From a virus, in the IMG/VR virus record IMGVR_UViG_3300021373_002869, positions 1 to 25,508 of that record: a stretch of 25,508 bases of DNA; one strand, 5' to 3'. Each line of letters starts with the position of its first letter. Within the stretch, counting starts at the first letter, position 1. The notes below the pieces were generated by a model, which worked only from the letters and a program-made list of their open reading frames with translations, made no database searches and was not told where the DNA came from. Of this stretch, positions 1-6,262 are shown one piece after another. Made by a program: the position numbers and the translations under genes.

Positions 1-262
1 CGTTATTGTCTGGCAATATATCTGCCCAACTAAGCCCCACTGCGCTTAAAATATCCGCATTGCTGCACTGATACGCCATACAATTTAAGACCGGTGCCCC
101 ACCCTCGCCCATGCCTATCTTTAGGCTCTGCCCCTCGCCCTGGTGAACTGGGCACCTGCAACTATACTGCGGCGCTCCATTCTTCGGCGGTCCTATCTTG
201 GCGTTGGGATCAATCCTATATGCCAAACCTTCCAGCGTTATCTTGCTCGCTCTTTTTGTCAT
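1..262 (-). CDS. Primase-helicase N-terminus, second copy, cut by window edge
   Basis: The first 87 codons of a primase gene, reading leftward off the window. The encoded protein is identical to residues 4-90 of the primase at 23501-25387, but the DNA differs at 107, 143, 164, 167, 188, 206, 218 and 227. All eight are synonymous third-codon positions. It holds the N-terminal zinc-ribbon cysteines. Its start overlaps the stop of the upstream HTH gene: two consecutive ATGs at 265-260 around TGA 264-262. The absence of amino-acid change suggests it belongs to an intact gene beyond base 1, not to a decaying fragment. If the genome is circular this may simply be a variant of the right-hand copy. 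Confidence 0.85.
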   Translation of the reverse strand, partial: MTKRASKITLEGLAYRIDPNAKIGPPKNGAPQYSCRCPVHQGEGQSLKIGMGEGGAPVLNCMAYQCSNADILSAVGLSWADILPDNN

Positions 263-453
263 CATTGCAACCACCCGTAAATTGTACTTGCGTGCCGGTC
301 CAACTGCCTGCCGATCTGCTCATAAGTTAAGCCCTCGCCCCGCAACTCCCGCGCCTTTTTTATCTCAAAAACCATTGCGGGCCTTGGCATCCTGCGCGCC
401 TTTTTTGGCTTTTGTATAAAAACCGGCACGTCTTGGTAGTAGCTCTTATCCAT
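262..453 (-). CDS. Small helix-turn-helix protein
   Basis: A 63-residue basic protein. The C-terminal half (ELRGEGLTYEQIGRQLDRHA followed by STIYGWL) is a homeodomain/resolvase-like helix-turn-helix, with 'LTYEQIGRQL' as first helix and 'HASTIYGWL' as recognition helix. I chose ATG 453 over the upstream ATG at 468 because GAGG lies 8 nt before it and it overlaps the methyltransferase stop (AATGGATAA). The stop overlaps the primase start, so it looks translationally coupled between methyltransferase and primase. It probably binds DNA, but no partner can be named. Most of the protein is the HTH, so it could be a regulator or a recombinase-like fragment. Confidence 0.7.
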   Translation of the reverse strand: MDKSYYQDVPVFIQKPKKARRMPRPAMVFEIKKARELRGEGLTYEQIGRQLDRHASTIYGWLQ

Positions 454-1351
454 TGTTAAACCTCGCATTTAATATTTGCCACGCCTTAGCCGCTGTCGCA
501 GGAACTACTCCGTTCCCCAGAAGCCTAAGTCGGTCCACCCTGTGCTGAGTCCCATTAGTTGCTCCACCCAATCCGGATTGAGCTTCGGTGACCCTTGGTT
601 CTTCCCACTCGTATTGCTCTTCTTCTGGTCTTGCAGGCCATTCATCTGATTCAAGTCTCTCCCCAAGCACTTCTGATTGCTCTCCTTCGCAGTTCTCGCT
701 CCCTCGATGTGGTCGCTCGCTTGTGGAGTTGCCCAAGTGTGAACATCCGTAATTAACATTCGTTGCTTGCTGTGTGGGCGCATTCCATTTTGCTTGCAGT
801 CCTGCGCTTGTGGTGTACTCCAACCTTTTTGCAAGGATGAAGACTCGTTTCCTTTGGTGTGGAGCGCCAACTTCACGCGCGCTAAATATTCCCCACGTTG
901 TTCTATAACCATCTTTTTCCAAGTCGCCAATGACGTCTCTGAGTCCGAGGCTAATATGTCCTTCGACATTTTCAAAGAAGACCCTAGAAGGTCTAATTGC
1001 TTGTGTATGTCTCCGAATAATTGGCCAAAGATGTCTGGGATCGTCTGCCCCCGCTCTCTTACCTGCCGCGCTGAACGGTTGGCAAGGGTAGCCGCCAGTG
1101 ATAATGTCAACTGCGCCTCGAAATAAGTGCGCTGGGAAGGTTTTAAGATTCGACCAAATAGGTGCCGGAGCCAACTCTCCCGCTTCCATCTTAGCGACCA
1201 GGTTTGCAATGGCGAAGGCTTCGATCTCCACATAAGCGATGACTCGATGTTTAACCCCGGCAAGGTCAAGTCCTCGCTCGATTCCAGCGTATCCGCTGCA
1301 AAAACTGATGACGGTTGGTAGTTCTTCGGTAGTATCCACATTTATTTCCAC
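446..1351 (-). CDS. C5-cytosine DNA methyltransferase
   Basis: About 301 residues with the ordered motifs of C5-cytosine methyltransferases: motif I 'FCSGYAGIERGL' (17-28), the catalytic PCQPFSAAGKR loop (Cys90), ENV at 127-129, QRKR at 166-169, a target-recognition stretch at about 180-265, and a motif X-like C-terminus (RLRLLGNGVVPATAAKAW). It would methylate cytosine in phage DNA, most likely to evade restriction; no partner endonuclease is visible. The longest start is a GTG at 1351 with its SD directly adjacent. A GTG at 1339, within an ATGTG, shares the better-spaced GAGGG and may be the real start. The specificity is unknown. A second long ORF overprints it (505-1341). Confidence 0.9.
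   Translation of the reverse strand: MEINVDTTEELPTVISFCSGYAGIERGLDLAGVKHRVIAYVEIEAFAIANLVAKMEAGELAPAPIWSNLKTFPAHLFRGAVDIITGGYPCQPFSAAGKRAGADDPRHLWPIIRRHTQAIRPSRVFFENVEGHISLGLRDVIGDLEKDGYRTTWGIFSAREVGAPHQRKRVFILAKRLEYTTSAGLQAKWNAPTQQATNVNYGCSHLGNSTSERPHRGSENCEGEQSEVLGERLESDEWPARPEEEQYEWEEPRVTEAQSGLGGATNGTQHRVDRLRLLGNGVVPATAAKAWQILNARFNNG
505..1341 (-). CDS. Overprinted ORF inside the cytosine methyltransferase gene
   Basis: An open frame of 278 codons in a different frame on the same strand as the methyltransferase. Its ATG (1341) directly follows the TAA of the upstream gene (TAAATG), with GAGGG 9 nt upstream, a better start than that of the methyltransferase frame. The protein begins MWILPKN. 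It contains 'SWLRHLFGRILKPSQ' and 'RGEYLARVKLA', two W-S/A-TPQA-x-D repeats (about 174-178 and 204-208), and ends near LNPDWVEQLMGLSTGWTDLG. From memory, phage proteins with this W-TP-x-A-x-D plus LNPxWVExLMGxPxGW pattern recur beside or inside such methyltransferase genes; I could not check this by search. Function unknown. The alternative is a conserved but untranslated by-product of the methyltransferase sequence. Confidence 0.6.
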   Translation of the reverse strand: MWILPKNYQPSSVFAADTLESSEDLTLPGLNIESSLMWRSKPSPLQTWSLRWKRESWLRHLFGRILKPSQRTYFEAQLTLSLAATLANRSARQVRERGQTIPDIFGQLFGDIHKQLDLLGSSLKMSKDILASDSETSLATWKKMVIEQRGEYLARVKLALHTKGNESSSLQKGWSTPQAQDCKQNGMRPHSKQRMLITDVHTWATPQASDHIEGARTAKESNQKCLGRDLNQMNGLQDQKKSNTSGKNQGSPKLNPDWVEQLMGLSTGWTDLGFWGTE

Positions 1352-1554
1352 CCTCTATTCTTCATAAAATCCGCCAATATGGTATTGGCTGAAATGCACG
1401 CGCTGATATAGCTAATTGCCGATTCCTCGTCGCTCTTTTCCGTCAACATATTTAGCGCATTGCTATAGGTTATCGCCTTGGGGTCCCCAAACGCGTTGCT
1501 TGCTATTACTCTGTGATGCTGCCAGGCCTCATGCCCTCGTAATTTGTGTGGCAT
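1342..1554 (-). CDS. Small protein of unknown function
   Basis: A 70-residue protein, mildly basic at both ends, with a predicted helical middle (AITYSNALNMLTEKSDEESA) and no membrane segment. I do not recognise a family. ATG 1554 is preceded by GGGAG about 6 nt away, inside a repeated leader unit shared with the next upstream gene. Its stop TAA abuts the ATG of the overprinted ORF at 1341, so it belongs to the leftward early operon leading to the methyltransferase locus. The good ribosome site and tight spacing support it as a real gene. Confidence 0.6.
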   Translation of the reverse strand: MPHKLRGHEAWQHHRVIASNAFGDPKAITYSNALNMLTEKSDEESAISYISACISANTILADFMKNRGWK

Positions 1555-1575
1555 CGCTATCTCCCGTTGTCGTTG
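1555..1575 (-). promoter_or_regulatory. Repeated leader/RBS unit, copy 2
   Basis: The minus strand carries AACGACAACGGGAGA just before the gene starting at 1554. The same 15-base unit precedes the gene starting at 1770. It supplies the GGGAG Shine-Dalgarno. Confidence 0.55.
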
Positions 1576-1578
1576 GTG

Positions 1579-1770
1579 TTATGTGTCTTTCAGTTTCTTA
1601 ATCATTCTCTCGCCCGCGAAAAAAGCCTTAATCCGAGATGTGTACATATTGTGCGACAAAAGCCCTTTGCATCTTGCGCCTGTTGTTATTCTGTAGCGCC
1701 ATCTAGTTATAGGGCTGCAGTAAGCACCAACAGTCCTCTCTGCTTCCACAGTTGTTAATTTAAGTTGCAT
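1579..1770 (-). CDS. Small basic protein of unknown function
   Basis: A 63-residue, strongly basic protein (MQLKLTTVEAERTVGAYC... ending MIKKLKDT). A longer in-frame ORF runs back to 1947, but it would lie inside the Cro-like gene. I take ATG 1770 because GGGAG sits about 5 nt upstream in the repeated leader unit. The sequence has scattered Arg/Lys and two Cys, no recognised domain and no membrane segment. It lies second in the leftward early operon, after the HTH gene, and could be a nucleic-acid-binding or anti-host small protein. Confidence 0.55.
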   Translation of the reverse strand: MQLKLTTVEAERTVGAYCSPITRWRYRITTGARCKGLLSHNMYTSRIKAFFAGERMIKKLKDT

Positions 1771-1787
1771 AAATTCTCCCGTTGTCG
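1771..1787 (-). promoter_or_regulatory. Repeated leader/RBS unit, copy 1
   Basis: The minus strand carries AACGACAACGGGAGA directly after the stop of the 1788-2033 gene and before ATG 1770. It is identical over 15 bases to the unit at 1555-1575. Confidence 0.55.
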
Positions 1788-2033
1788 TTAAGCTCTGGTG
1801 TGCGTTGTGCGATGCGCTGCGCCTTCGGCCTTTGCCTCGCCTGCTAACTGCAATAAAGCATAGCCTACGCGATACGCTGGCGCGGTAGTCACTCCGCTTC
1901 GCAAGTTGTGAACTGACATCAAGGTATAATCGACATCTAACGCCCACAACTCGCGCACGATGCGCTCATTGCTCAAACCGATAACATCCAACACGCTGCG
2001 CCAGTCTGGATTAGCCGGGTTTATCTTGCCCAT
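1788..2033 (-). CDS. Cro/Cro-like HTH DNA-binding protein
   Basis: An 81-residue protein whose middle (LSNERIVRELWALDVDYTLM followed by SVHNLRSG) reads as a helix-turn-helix, followed by 'YRVGYALLQLAGEA', a helix common at the end of phage Cro-like domains. ATG 2033 has AAGGGG 6 nt upstream. It is the first gene of the leftward operon, about 25 nt downstream of the predicted start of the leftward promoter. A DNA-binding protein made first from a pair of divergent promoters is classically a regulator of those promoters; this role is inferred from position. No operator was proven. Confidence 0.65.
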   Translation of the reverse strand: MGKINPANPDWRSVLDVIGLSNERIVRELWALDVDYTLMSVHNLRSGVTTAPAYRVGYALLQLAGEAKAEGAAHRTTHTRA

Positions 2034-2043
2034 ATTTTGCCCC

Positions 2044-2072
2044 TTGTAAGTTTAAAGAGCGCTTAGTATAAT
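2044..2072 (+). promoter_or_regulatory. Rightward sigma70-type promoter for SSB/exonuclease genes
   Basis: -35 TTGTAA (2044-2049), a 17-nt spacer and a perfect -10 TATAAT (2067-2072). Predicted start is near 2079, 55 nt before ATG 2134. The -10 overlaps that of the opposite promoter. Confidence 0.6.
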
Positions 2073-2092
2073 CGCCTAGCTTTGTTTGTAAA
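2065..2092 (-). promoter_or_regulatory. Leftward sigma70-type promoter for the early operon
   Basis: On the minus strand, -35 TTTACA (2092-2087), a 16-nt spacer and -10 TATACT (2070-2065), each one base from consensus. Predicted start is near 2058, just before the Cro-like gene. A 5-bp inverted repeat, GCTTT-N6-AAAGC (2079-2094), overlaps its -35 and could be an operator. Confidence 0.6.
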
Positions 2093-2133
2093 GCATTCCT
2101 GTAATAGTTGACTAACTGAAAGAGGCTAAAAAT

Positions 2134-2760
2134 ATGACATTCATCATCAAAGATAAATCAACCGGCGGCGGTGGTAACTTCGAGCAATGCCCGGCTGGCT
2201 CTTATCGCGCAATTTGCACTTCAATTACCGACCTCGGTTTCCACGAGCAAAATTGGCAAGGCGAAAAGGCCCGCGACGTTCGCAAACTGCGCCTCTCTTT
2301 TGAACTCTGCGACGAACAAAAAACCGACGGATCGCCCTTCTATGCCTCGCGTGAGGTAACGCTGAGCCTTAACGAAAAGGCTGCGCTGCGTGCTATCGTT
2401 GACGGTTGGAATGGTAAGGCGATGACCGACGCCGAGGCAAAAGACGGCATCGACCTGGGTAGCTATCTGGGACGCGCTGCAATGCTGTCTATTACGCACA
2501 AGCAAAGCCTAAGCGGTAACACCTATGCCGCGATAAGTAGCGTTAGCTCGCTGCCTAAAGGGTTTACCGAGGTAGAAAAACCCACTGCACCGCTTGAACT
2601 GTTCAACATGGACGGCGACCGTAAAGATTGGCAGTTTCAATACGATGACTTTCCCGAATGGCTCCAGGGCAAAATCAACATTATCGAAGCTGTGCCGGTC
2701 GCTAAATCCTACGGTGAAAAAAAAGACGGCGAATTGGTCGATGATGACATCCCGTTTTAG
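2134..2760 (+). CDS. Phage single-stranded DNA-binding (SSB-like) protein
   Basis: A 208-residue protein resembling phage ssDNA-binding/DUF669-like proteins: a Gly-rich N-terminus, a beta-rich core with 'GSYRAICTSITDLGF' and 'LRLSFELCDEQ', and an acidic tail ending VDDDIPF at residues 202-208. The DDDIPF tip is that of bacterial SSB, which docks replication and repair proteins such as RecO, RecQ, PriA and primase. It probably coats ssDNA during phage replication or recombination and recruits host factors. AGAGG lies 9 nt before ATG. It heads a three-gene rightward operon with a tiny membrane peptide and an exonuclease. Family assignment is moderate; the tip is plain in the sequence. Confidence 0.75.
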   Translation: MTFIIKDKSTGGGGNFEQCPAGSYRAICTSITDLGFHEQNWQGEKARDVRKLRLSFELCDEQKTDGSPFYASREVTLSLNEKAALRAIVDGWNGKAMTDAEAKDGIDLGSYLGRAAMLSITHKQSLSGNTYAAISSVSSLPKGFTEVEKPTAPLELFNMDGDRKDWQFQYDDFPEWLQGKINIIEAVPVAKSYGEKKDGELVDDDIPF

Positions 2761-2849
2761 TGGTTAGCGAACTCCAATTTTATTTGACTTGGGCCGCTAT
2801 GTGCTTTGCGTATGGCGGTTATTTTTTCTCGCTAATGGGTGACATATGA
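2760..2849 (+). CDS. Tiny single-pass membrane peptide
   Basis: A 29-codon ORF starting at GTG 2760, which overlaps the SSB-like gene stop (TTTTAGTG). It ends in TGA 2847-2849, which overlaps the exonuclease start (ATATGA). The peptide begins MVSELQ and has one hydrophobic segment, FYLTWAAMCFAYGGYFFSLM, with almost no charge. Overlapping junctions on both sides suggest translational coupling and explain the 85-base gap between the two larger genes. No separate Shine-Dalgarno is seen. Function unknown; a single membrane span fits a small membrane effector. Confidence 0.5.
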   Translation: MVSELQFYLTWAAMCFAYGGYFFSLMGDI

Positions 2850-3526
2850 ATATTTATATCGACATTGAAACAATTCCAACTCAACCTGAAACCGACGCTA
2901 AACTTGATATTGCCGAAACTATCAAGCCGCCTGCGTCAATGACAAAGGCCGAAACGATAGCTGATTGGCACGCCGGTAGTGGCAAATATGCTGGCGTAAA
3001 AGATCGCAAGATTGATGAAGCGTATCGAAAGACCGCCCTTGACGGCACTCGCGGCGAAATAATTTGCATCTGCTTCGCCACTGATCACAAAGAGTACAGC
3101 GTCTATCGCACGCCTGAGCGTAGCGAGTTTGAAATGCTTTTGGAATTTTACGCGCTGCTAAATGATGCGCTGGCCAATGGGCAAATACCGTACTTCATCG
3201 GGCACAATGTCGTATTTGATCTGCGCTTTATTGTGCAACGCTCAATCATCAACGCTGGCATCAAGCCGCCCCCCTTCCGCATTCCTGCGAATGGTCGCCA
3301 TGGTAGTGATTTTTTCTGCACGATGACTGCCTGGGCCGGATTTCGTGAGCGTATTAGTCTGGATAATCTAAGCGCTGTCCTGCGCTGCGGTGAAAAGGGC
3401 GGAATGTCTGGTGCTGAGGTTTGGGATAATTACAAGCTCGACGCACACGATGCGATCAAAGCGTACTGCGCCCAGGATGTTGCGCTAGTGCGCGACATAT
3501 TTAAACGCATCAACCTGTTTGTGTAA
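2846..3526 (+). CDS. DnaQ/PolB-like 3'-5' exonuclease
   Basis: 226 residues with the DEDD exonuclease motifs: Exo I DIET (Asp6, Glu8), Exo II 'GHNVVFDLRFI' (Asp125) and Exo III 'YCAQDVALV' (Tyr207, Asp211; YxxxD, DEDDy type). This fits the predicted 3'-5' exonuclease group related to the PolB proofreading domain. There is no polymerase domain, so it acts alone, probably trimming 3' ends in phage replication or recombination together with the SSB-like protein. The ATG overlaps the preceding micro-ORF stop. The TAA lies in the A-run that forms the tail of the opposing terminator. Confidence 0.85.
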   Translation: MNIYIDIETIPTQPETDAKLDIAETIKPPASMTKAETIADWHAGSGKYAGVKDRKIDEAYRKTALDGTRGEIICICFATDHKEYSVYRTPERSEFEMLLEFYALLNDALANGQIPYFIGHNVVFDLRFIVQRSIINAGIKPPPFRIPANGRHGSDFFCTMTAWAGFRERISLDNLSAVLRCGEKGGMSGAEVWDNYKLDAHDAIKAYCAQDVALVRDIFKRINLFV

Positions 3527-3547
3527 AAAAGACCCGCGACGCGGGCC
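3525..3547 (-). terminator. Rho-independent terminator of the leftward late operon
   Basis: On the minus strand, stem CCCGC-GTC-GCGGG (3545-3533), followed within two bases by a six-T run (3530-3525). It lies 12 bases after the endolysin stop, between converging transcripts. There is no T-run in the plus direction, so it serves the leftward transcript. Confidence 0.75.
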
Positions 3548-3558
3548 AATGGGGGGGT

Positions 3559-3891
3559 TTATCGGCGCTTTGGTTGGTACTCTAAGTGCAGATGATTCCC
3601 TTCATCTATTAAATCGAAGTCGCAATTCAGCGCCGCCTTTATCTCATTAAATACTTGGCTCATGCCCTTGAATCGCTCGCCGGTCATCTGGTCGGTCGTG
3701 CGTATATCTAACGCTGCCCCGGTGTAATGCAATGACGTTGTAGTGTGGTGTACGCCCTGCTCGCTGCCTGAGGTTATCACGCAATTAAGCCCGAACTTGT
3801 CAAAGCATGGGACCACTGTCCCCGCGACAATCATCGCCAGCTCTGGATTCAAGCCGTTTAACTCAACGCTGTCGTCTTTAATGATTAGCAT
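3559..3891 (-). CDS. Endolysin, M15-type peptidase
   Basis: A 110-residue protein with the zinc-peptidase signature of the M15/VanY group: S-L-H-x-x-G-x-A-x-D at 53-62 (His55, Asp62 as zinc ligands) and HLH at 100-102 (His102). These enzymes cleave peptide bonds in peptidoglycan, so it probably lyses the host wall. There is no signal peptide, so export would need a holin. Its ATG overlaps the stop of the fibre gene (TAATG). It is the last gene of the leftward late operon, just before the terminator. It is a bare catalytic domain with no wall-binding region. No clear holin lies next to it. Confidence 0.85.
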   Translation of the reverse strand: MLIIKDDSVELNGLNPELAMIVAGTVVPCFDKFGLNCVITSGSEQGVHHTTTSLHYTGAALDIRTTDQMTGERFKGMSQVFNEIKAALNCDFDLIDEGNHLHLEYQPKRR

Positions 3892-4469
3892 TAGACAACC
3901 ATCCCTTGCGATACTCGACCGACGATAGCATCGTCCGACGACACGCCTATTGATGCTGACAAAATGCCTGGCGTAGTTCCTGAGCCGCTTTGTGTAACTG
4001 TTATATTTATAGTATCGCCTTGCGCTAAACTCCCGTTGTATAAAGCCGTTCCCGATGAGTATATGTTTTCATTGGTTGATGCGGTCGCAATTTGTGTGCT
4101 TCCGTTTTTTATTTTAACGGTCAATGAAGTGCTAGAAGTAGTCCCATTAAGCCTTAAAATTTTAGCTTTTACGCGGTACGCGCCTGTAACATTTATTTTA
4201 AAAACTAACTCTGTGTCTTCGGAGCCATAAACTCCCATATTAAAACCACTTCCCAAACAAACATCGCCTGCCGCGCTTGTAAGCGCAACCTGTGACAATT
4301 TCGCATTAGTCACGCTGCCATCTTCGTAGGCCGCCGTTTGTAATTTAGGCGCACCCGCTGAACCCTCGCTGATCGCTATAGGATTATCTCGCAAAGCCGT
4401 CACTAGGCTCTCGTCGATCGGCGAACCTGCATCTACTGAGCCGTTGGCTATTGGTGTGTAGGTAGTCAT
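3891..4469 (-). CDS. Tail fibre/appendage-like protein
   Basis: 192 residues. The N-terminal 45 (PIANGSVDAGSPIDESLVTA, then LRDNPIAISEGSAGAP) match a segment common at the start of phage tail appendage proteins, probably the attachment part. The C-terminal region (75-190) is Ser/Thr/Gly-rich and beta-rich without Cys pairs or catalytic motifs. It likely forms an appendage on the tail tip, consistent with its place after the two tail-tip genes and before the endolysin. The assignment rests on N-terminal pattern, composition and position. Confidence 0.55.
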   Translation of the reverse strand: MTTYTPIANGSVDAGSPIDESLVTALRDNPIAISEGSAGAPKLQTAAYEDGSVTNAKLSQVALTSAAGDVCLGSGFNMGVYGSEDTELVFKINVTGAYRVKAKILRLNGTTSSTSLTVKIKNGSTQIATASTNENIYSSGTALYNGSLAQGDTINITVTQSGSGTTPGILSASIGVSSDDAIVGRVSQGMVV

Positions 4470-4477
4470 TTTTCCCC

Positions 4478-6262
4478 CTAAATAATCTCATAAGCGTTGT
4501 CGCCGTTTGGCATCAATTTCGTCGTGCTGTCGGCTATCCAACTATAAGTAGGATTAGCATCGCCAAGCGCCGTTGTATAGTCCGCTACGCCGTTTGGCGT
4601 GATAAATGCGGGCCTTCCCACCGATGACAAAAACTGCAACGCCTCGATCTTTATAACCTGTCGCGCTGCATCGACCTGAGTCGATAGCATTTGCATCTCG
4701 CGTGTCTGGGCCTCGCCCGTCACTGATTGGTAAAGCTCGGTGCAAATATCAAATAAGTCGCCGGTCGCGTACTGCGTTTGACTGATATCAATGTCGGCCT
4801 TGACCATTATCGGCGGCACTTTGTATCGGTTTAATAGCCTGGTAGCCTGCTGCCCTGCCAGCGCCGACCCTTGCACCCATTGGCAAAAAACTTTTTTGAT
4901 GCCTTTCTGGTTGTACTCATTAACGCCTTCGCTGTTAGCATCAACGCGGGCCACCACGTTTGTATAGTTGCCGACCTTGTCGCGGTCGCCTGCTTGGTTT
5001 CGCTTGCCGGTGTAAAAATAAACCTGCGACAAACGATCCTTGACCTGATGCTGGATGCTCGCCTTGTTGCGTAGTATAACGTTGTCGCCAATACAGTCGT
5101 TTTCTGCGGTCGTTGGCACTTGCGCCTTAAATCGTATCTTGTTAGCAACGTCGTCCACCCATATATCAACGCCGCATTCGACGCATATTTGATCGAGCAA
5201 CTTGTTTAACTCGGTTGGCTCGCTCACTATGTTCTGCAAATTGTAATTGGTTAGCCACTGGTTAGCCTCTGCGGTCCAATCTGCCGTTGTTATTGCGCTT
5301 GCCGGAATGCCTGCATAAGTCGTCAATAAATCGGCAACCACCGCATCGACGCGCTGTGTGCTAGTGAATCCGTACTCTAAGCACAACTGAACACTCTCAC
5401 CGCTGTCGTGCTGCCCTGTGTTGGCCTCGCTGCCGCCATAGCCTCGCGTAATTGATGATAACCGGTCGCCGCTGTTGCTGGTGTATCGCATTAGCTCGTC
5501 GCCTATCCGCACAACACCTGCCGCCGGGTAAAGCGCCCCCTCGCCAGTCTGCAAGTCTAAATGGCTTGAGCCTGTGCCCATGTGCGCACTAAGTGTGCCG
5601 GTGCTCGCTTCCGGTATCTTGGTTTTAAGCGCCTCGGTTAGACTTAAAACATCCTTGCCGATAATCTTTACAACGCCGTTGGCATCTGGGCCGTCAATGC
5701 GGTCGATAATGTAATTATAAACTCGATCAAAACTTGCGCCATCTGCGCTGCCGTCGTCGTTGAAATAGCCCAACTTAACGCGCAAAGCTCGCCCAACGTA
5801 ATGCGGATTTCTTGCAAATAGCTTGCCAAAAAACGTACCTTGATCGCTGGCTATATAATTGCGGTCGGCTGCGTATGGATCGGTTTGCAGATCGTTGTCG
5901 GTAAAGTCGATCAACTGAATATCAACCCGGCTGCGCGATGATAGGCCCCGCCCTGGTGCTAACTTGGTCGGTGCAATGTTGACGCTTTTAACTGCTGGCG
6001 CTATCGGTATCGAGTCTATAAATATCGGAGCTGCATCTGCCTTGCTAAACCTAACCACTAGCGGGTTGTTGCCTGTTGGCAAACGTTGCGCATAAGCGCT
6101 GGGCACTTGGCACGTTTCTAGCGTGTTATAACACTGAGCGCCTGCGCCACCGTTAGCGGTGCAAGCGCCTACGCCGTAATCCCATGCGCATCGGTCTAAA
6201 TCAAGCTCGACAATATAATTAGGCTCGCGCCCGACCTTGTCTTTTTGACCGTCAAAACTCAC
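4478..6262 (-). CDS. Tail-tip hub-like protein with Cys4 N-terminus
   Basis: A 594-residue tail protein. The N-terminus (ELDLDRCAWDYGVGAC, then a Gly/Ala stretch and QCYNTLETC) carries Cys25, Cys34, Cys44 and Cys51 with spacing 9-10-7, as seen in a group of phage tail-tip proteins. The later region is beta-rich, with a hub-like segment around 300-480 (RVDAVVADLLTTYAGIP; LLDQICVECGVDIWVDD). Cysteines in hub-region proteins of lambda-like tails can hold an Fe-S cluster or zinc; whether these do is inference. GTG 6262 overlaps the preceding stop (GTGA). It probably joins tail tube to fibre and contacts the tape measure. Confidence 0.65.
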   Translation of the reverse strand: MSFDGQKDKVGREPNYIVELDLDRCAWDYGVGACTANGGAGAQCYNTLETCQVPSAYAQRLPTGNNPLVVRFSKADAAPIFIDSIPIAPAVKSVNIAPTKLAPGRGLSSRSRVDIQLIDFTDNDLQTDPYAADRNYIASDQGTFFGKLFARNPHYVGRALRVKLGYFNDDGSADGASFDRVYNYIIDRIDGPDANGVVKIIGKDVLSLTEALKTKIPEASTGTLSAHMGTGSSHLDLQTGEGALYPAAGVVRIGDELMRYTSNSGDRLSSITRGYGGSEANTGQHDSGESVQLCLEYGFTSTQRVDAVVADLLTTYAGIPASAITTADWTAEANQWLTNYNLQNIVSEPTELNKLLDQICVECGVDIWVDDVANKIRFKAQVPTTAENDCIGDNVILRNKASIQHQVKDRLSQVYFYTGKRNQAGDRDKVGNYTNVVARVDANSEGVNEYNQKGIKKVFCQWVQGSALAGQQATRLLNRYKVPPIMVKADIDISQTQYATGDLFDICTELYQSVTGEAQTREMQMLSTQVDAARQVIKIEALQFLSSVGRPAFITPNGVADYTTALGDANPTYSWIADSTTKLMPNGDNAYEII

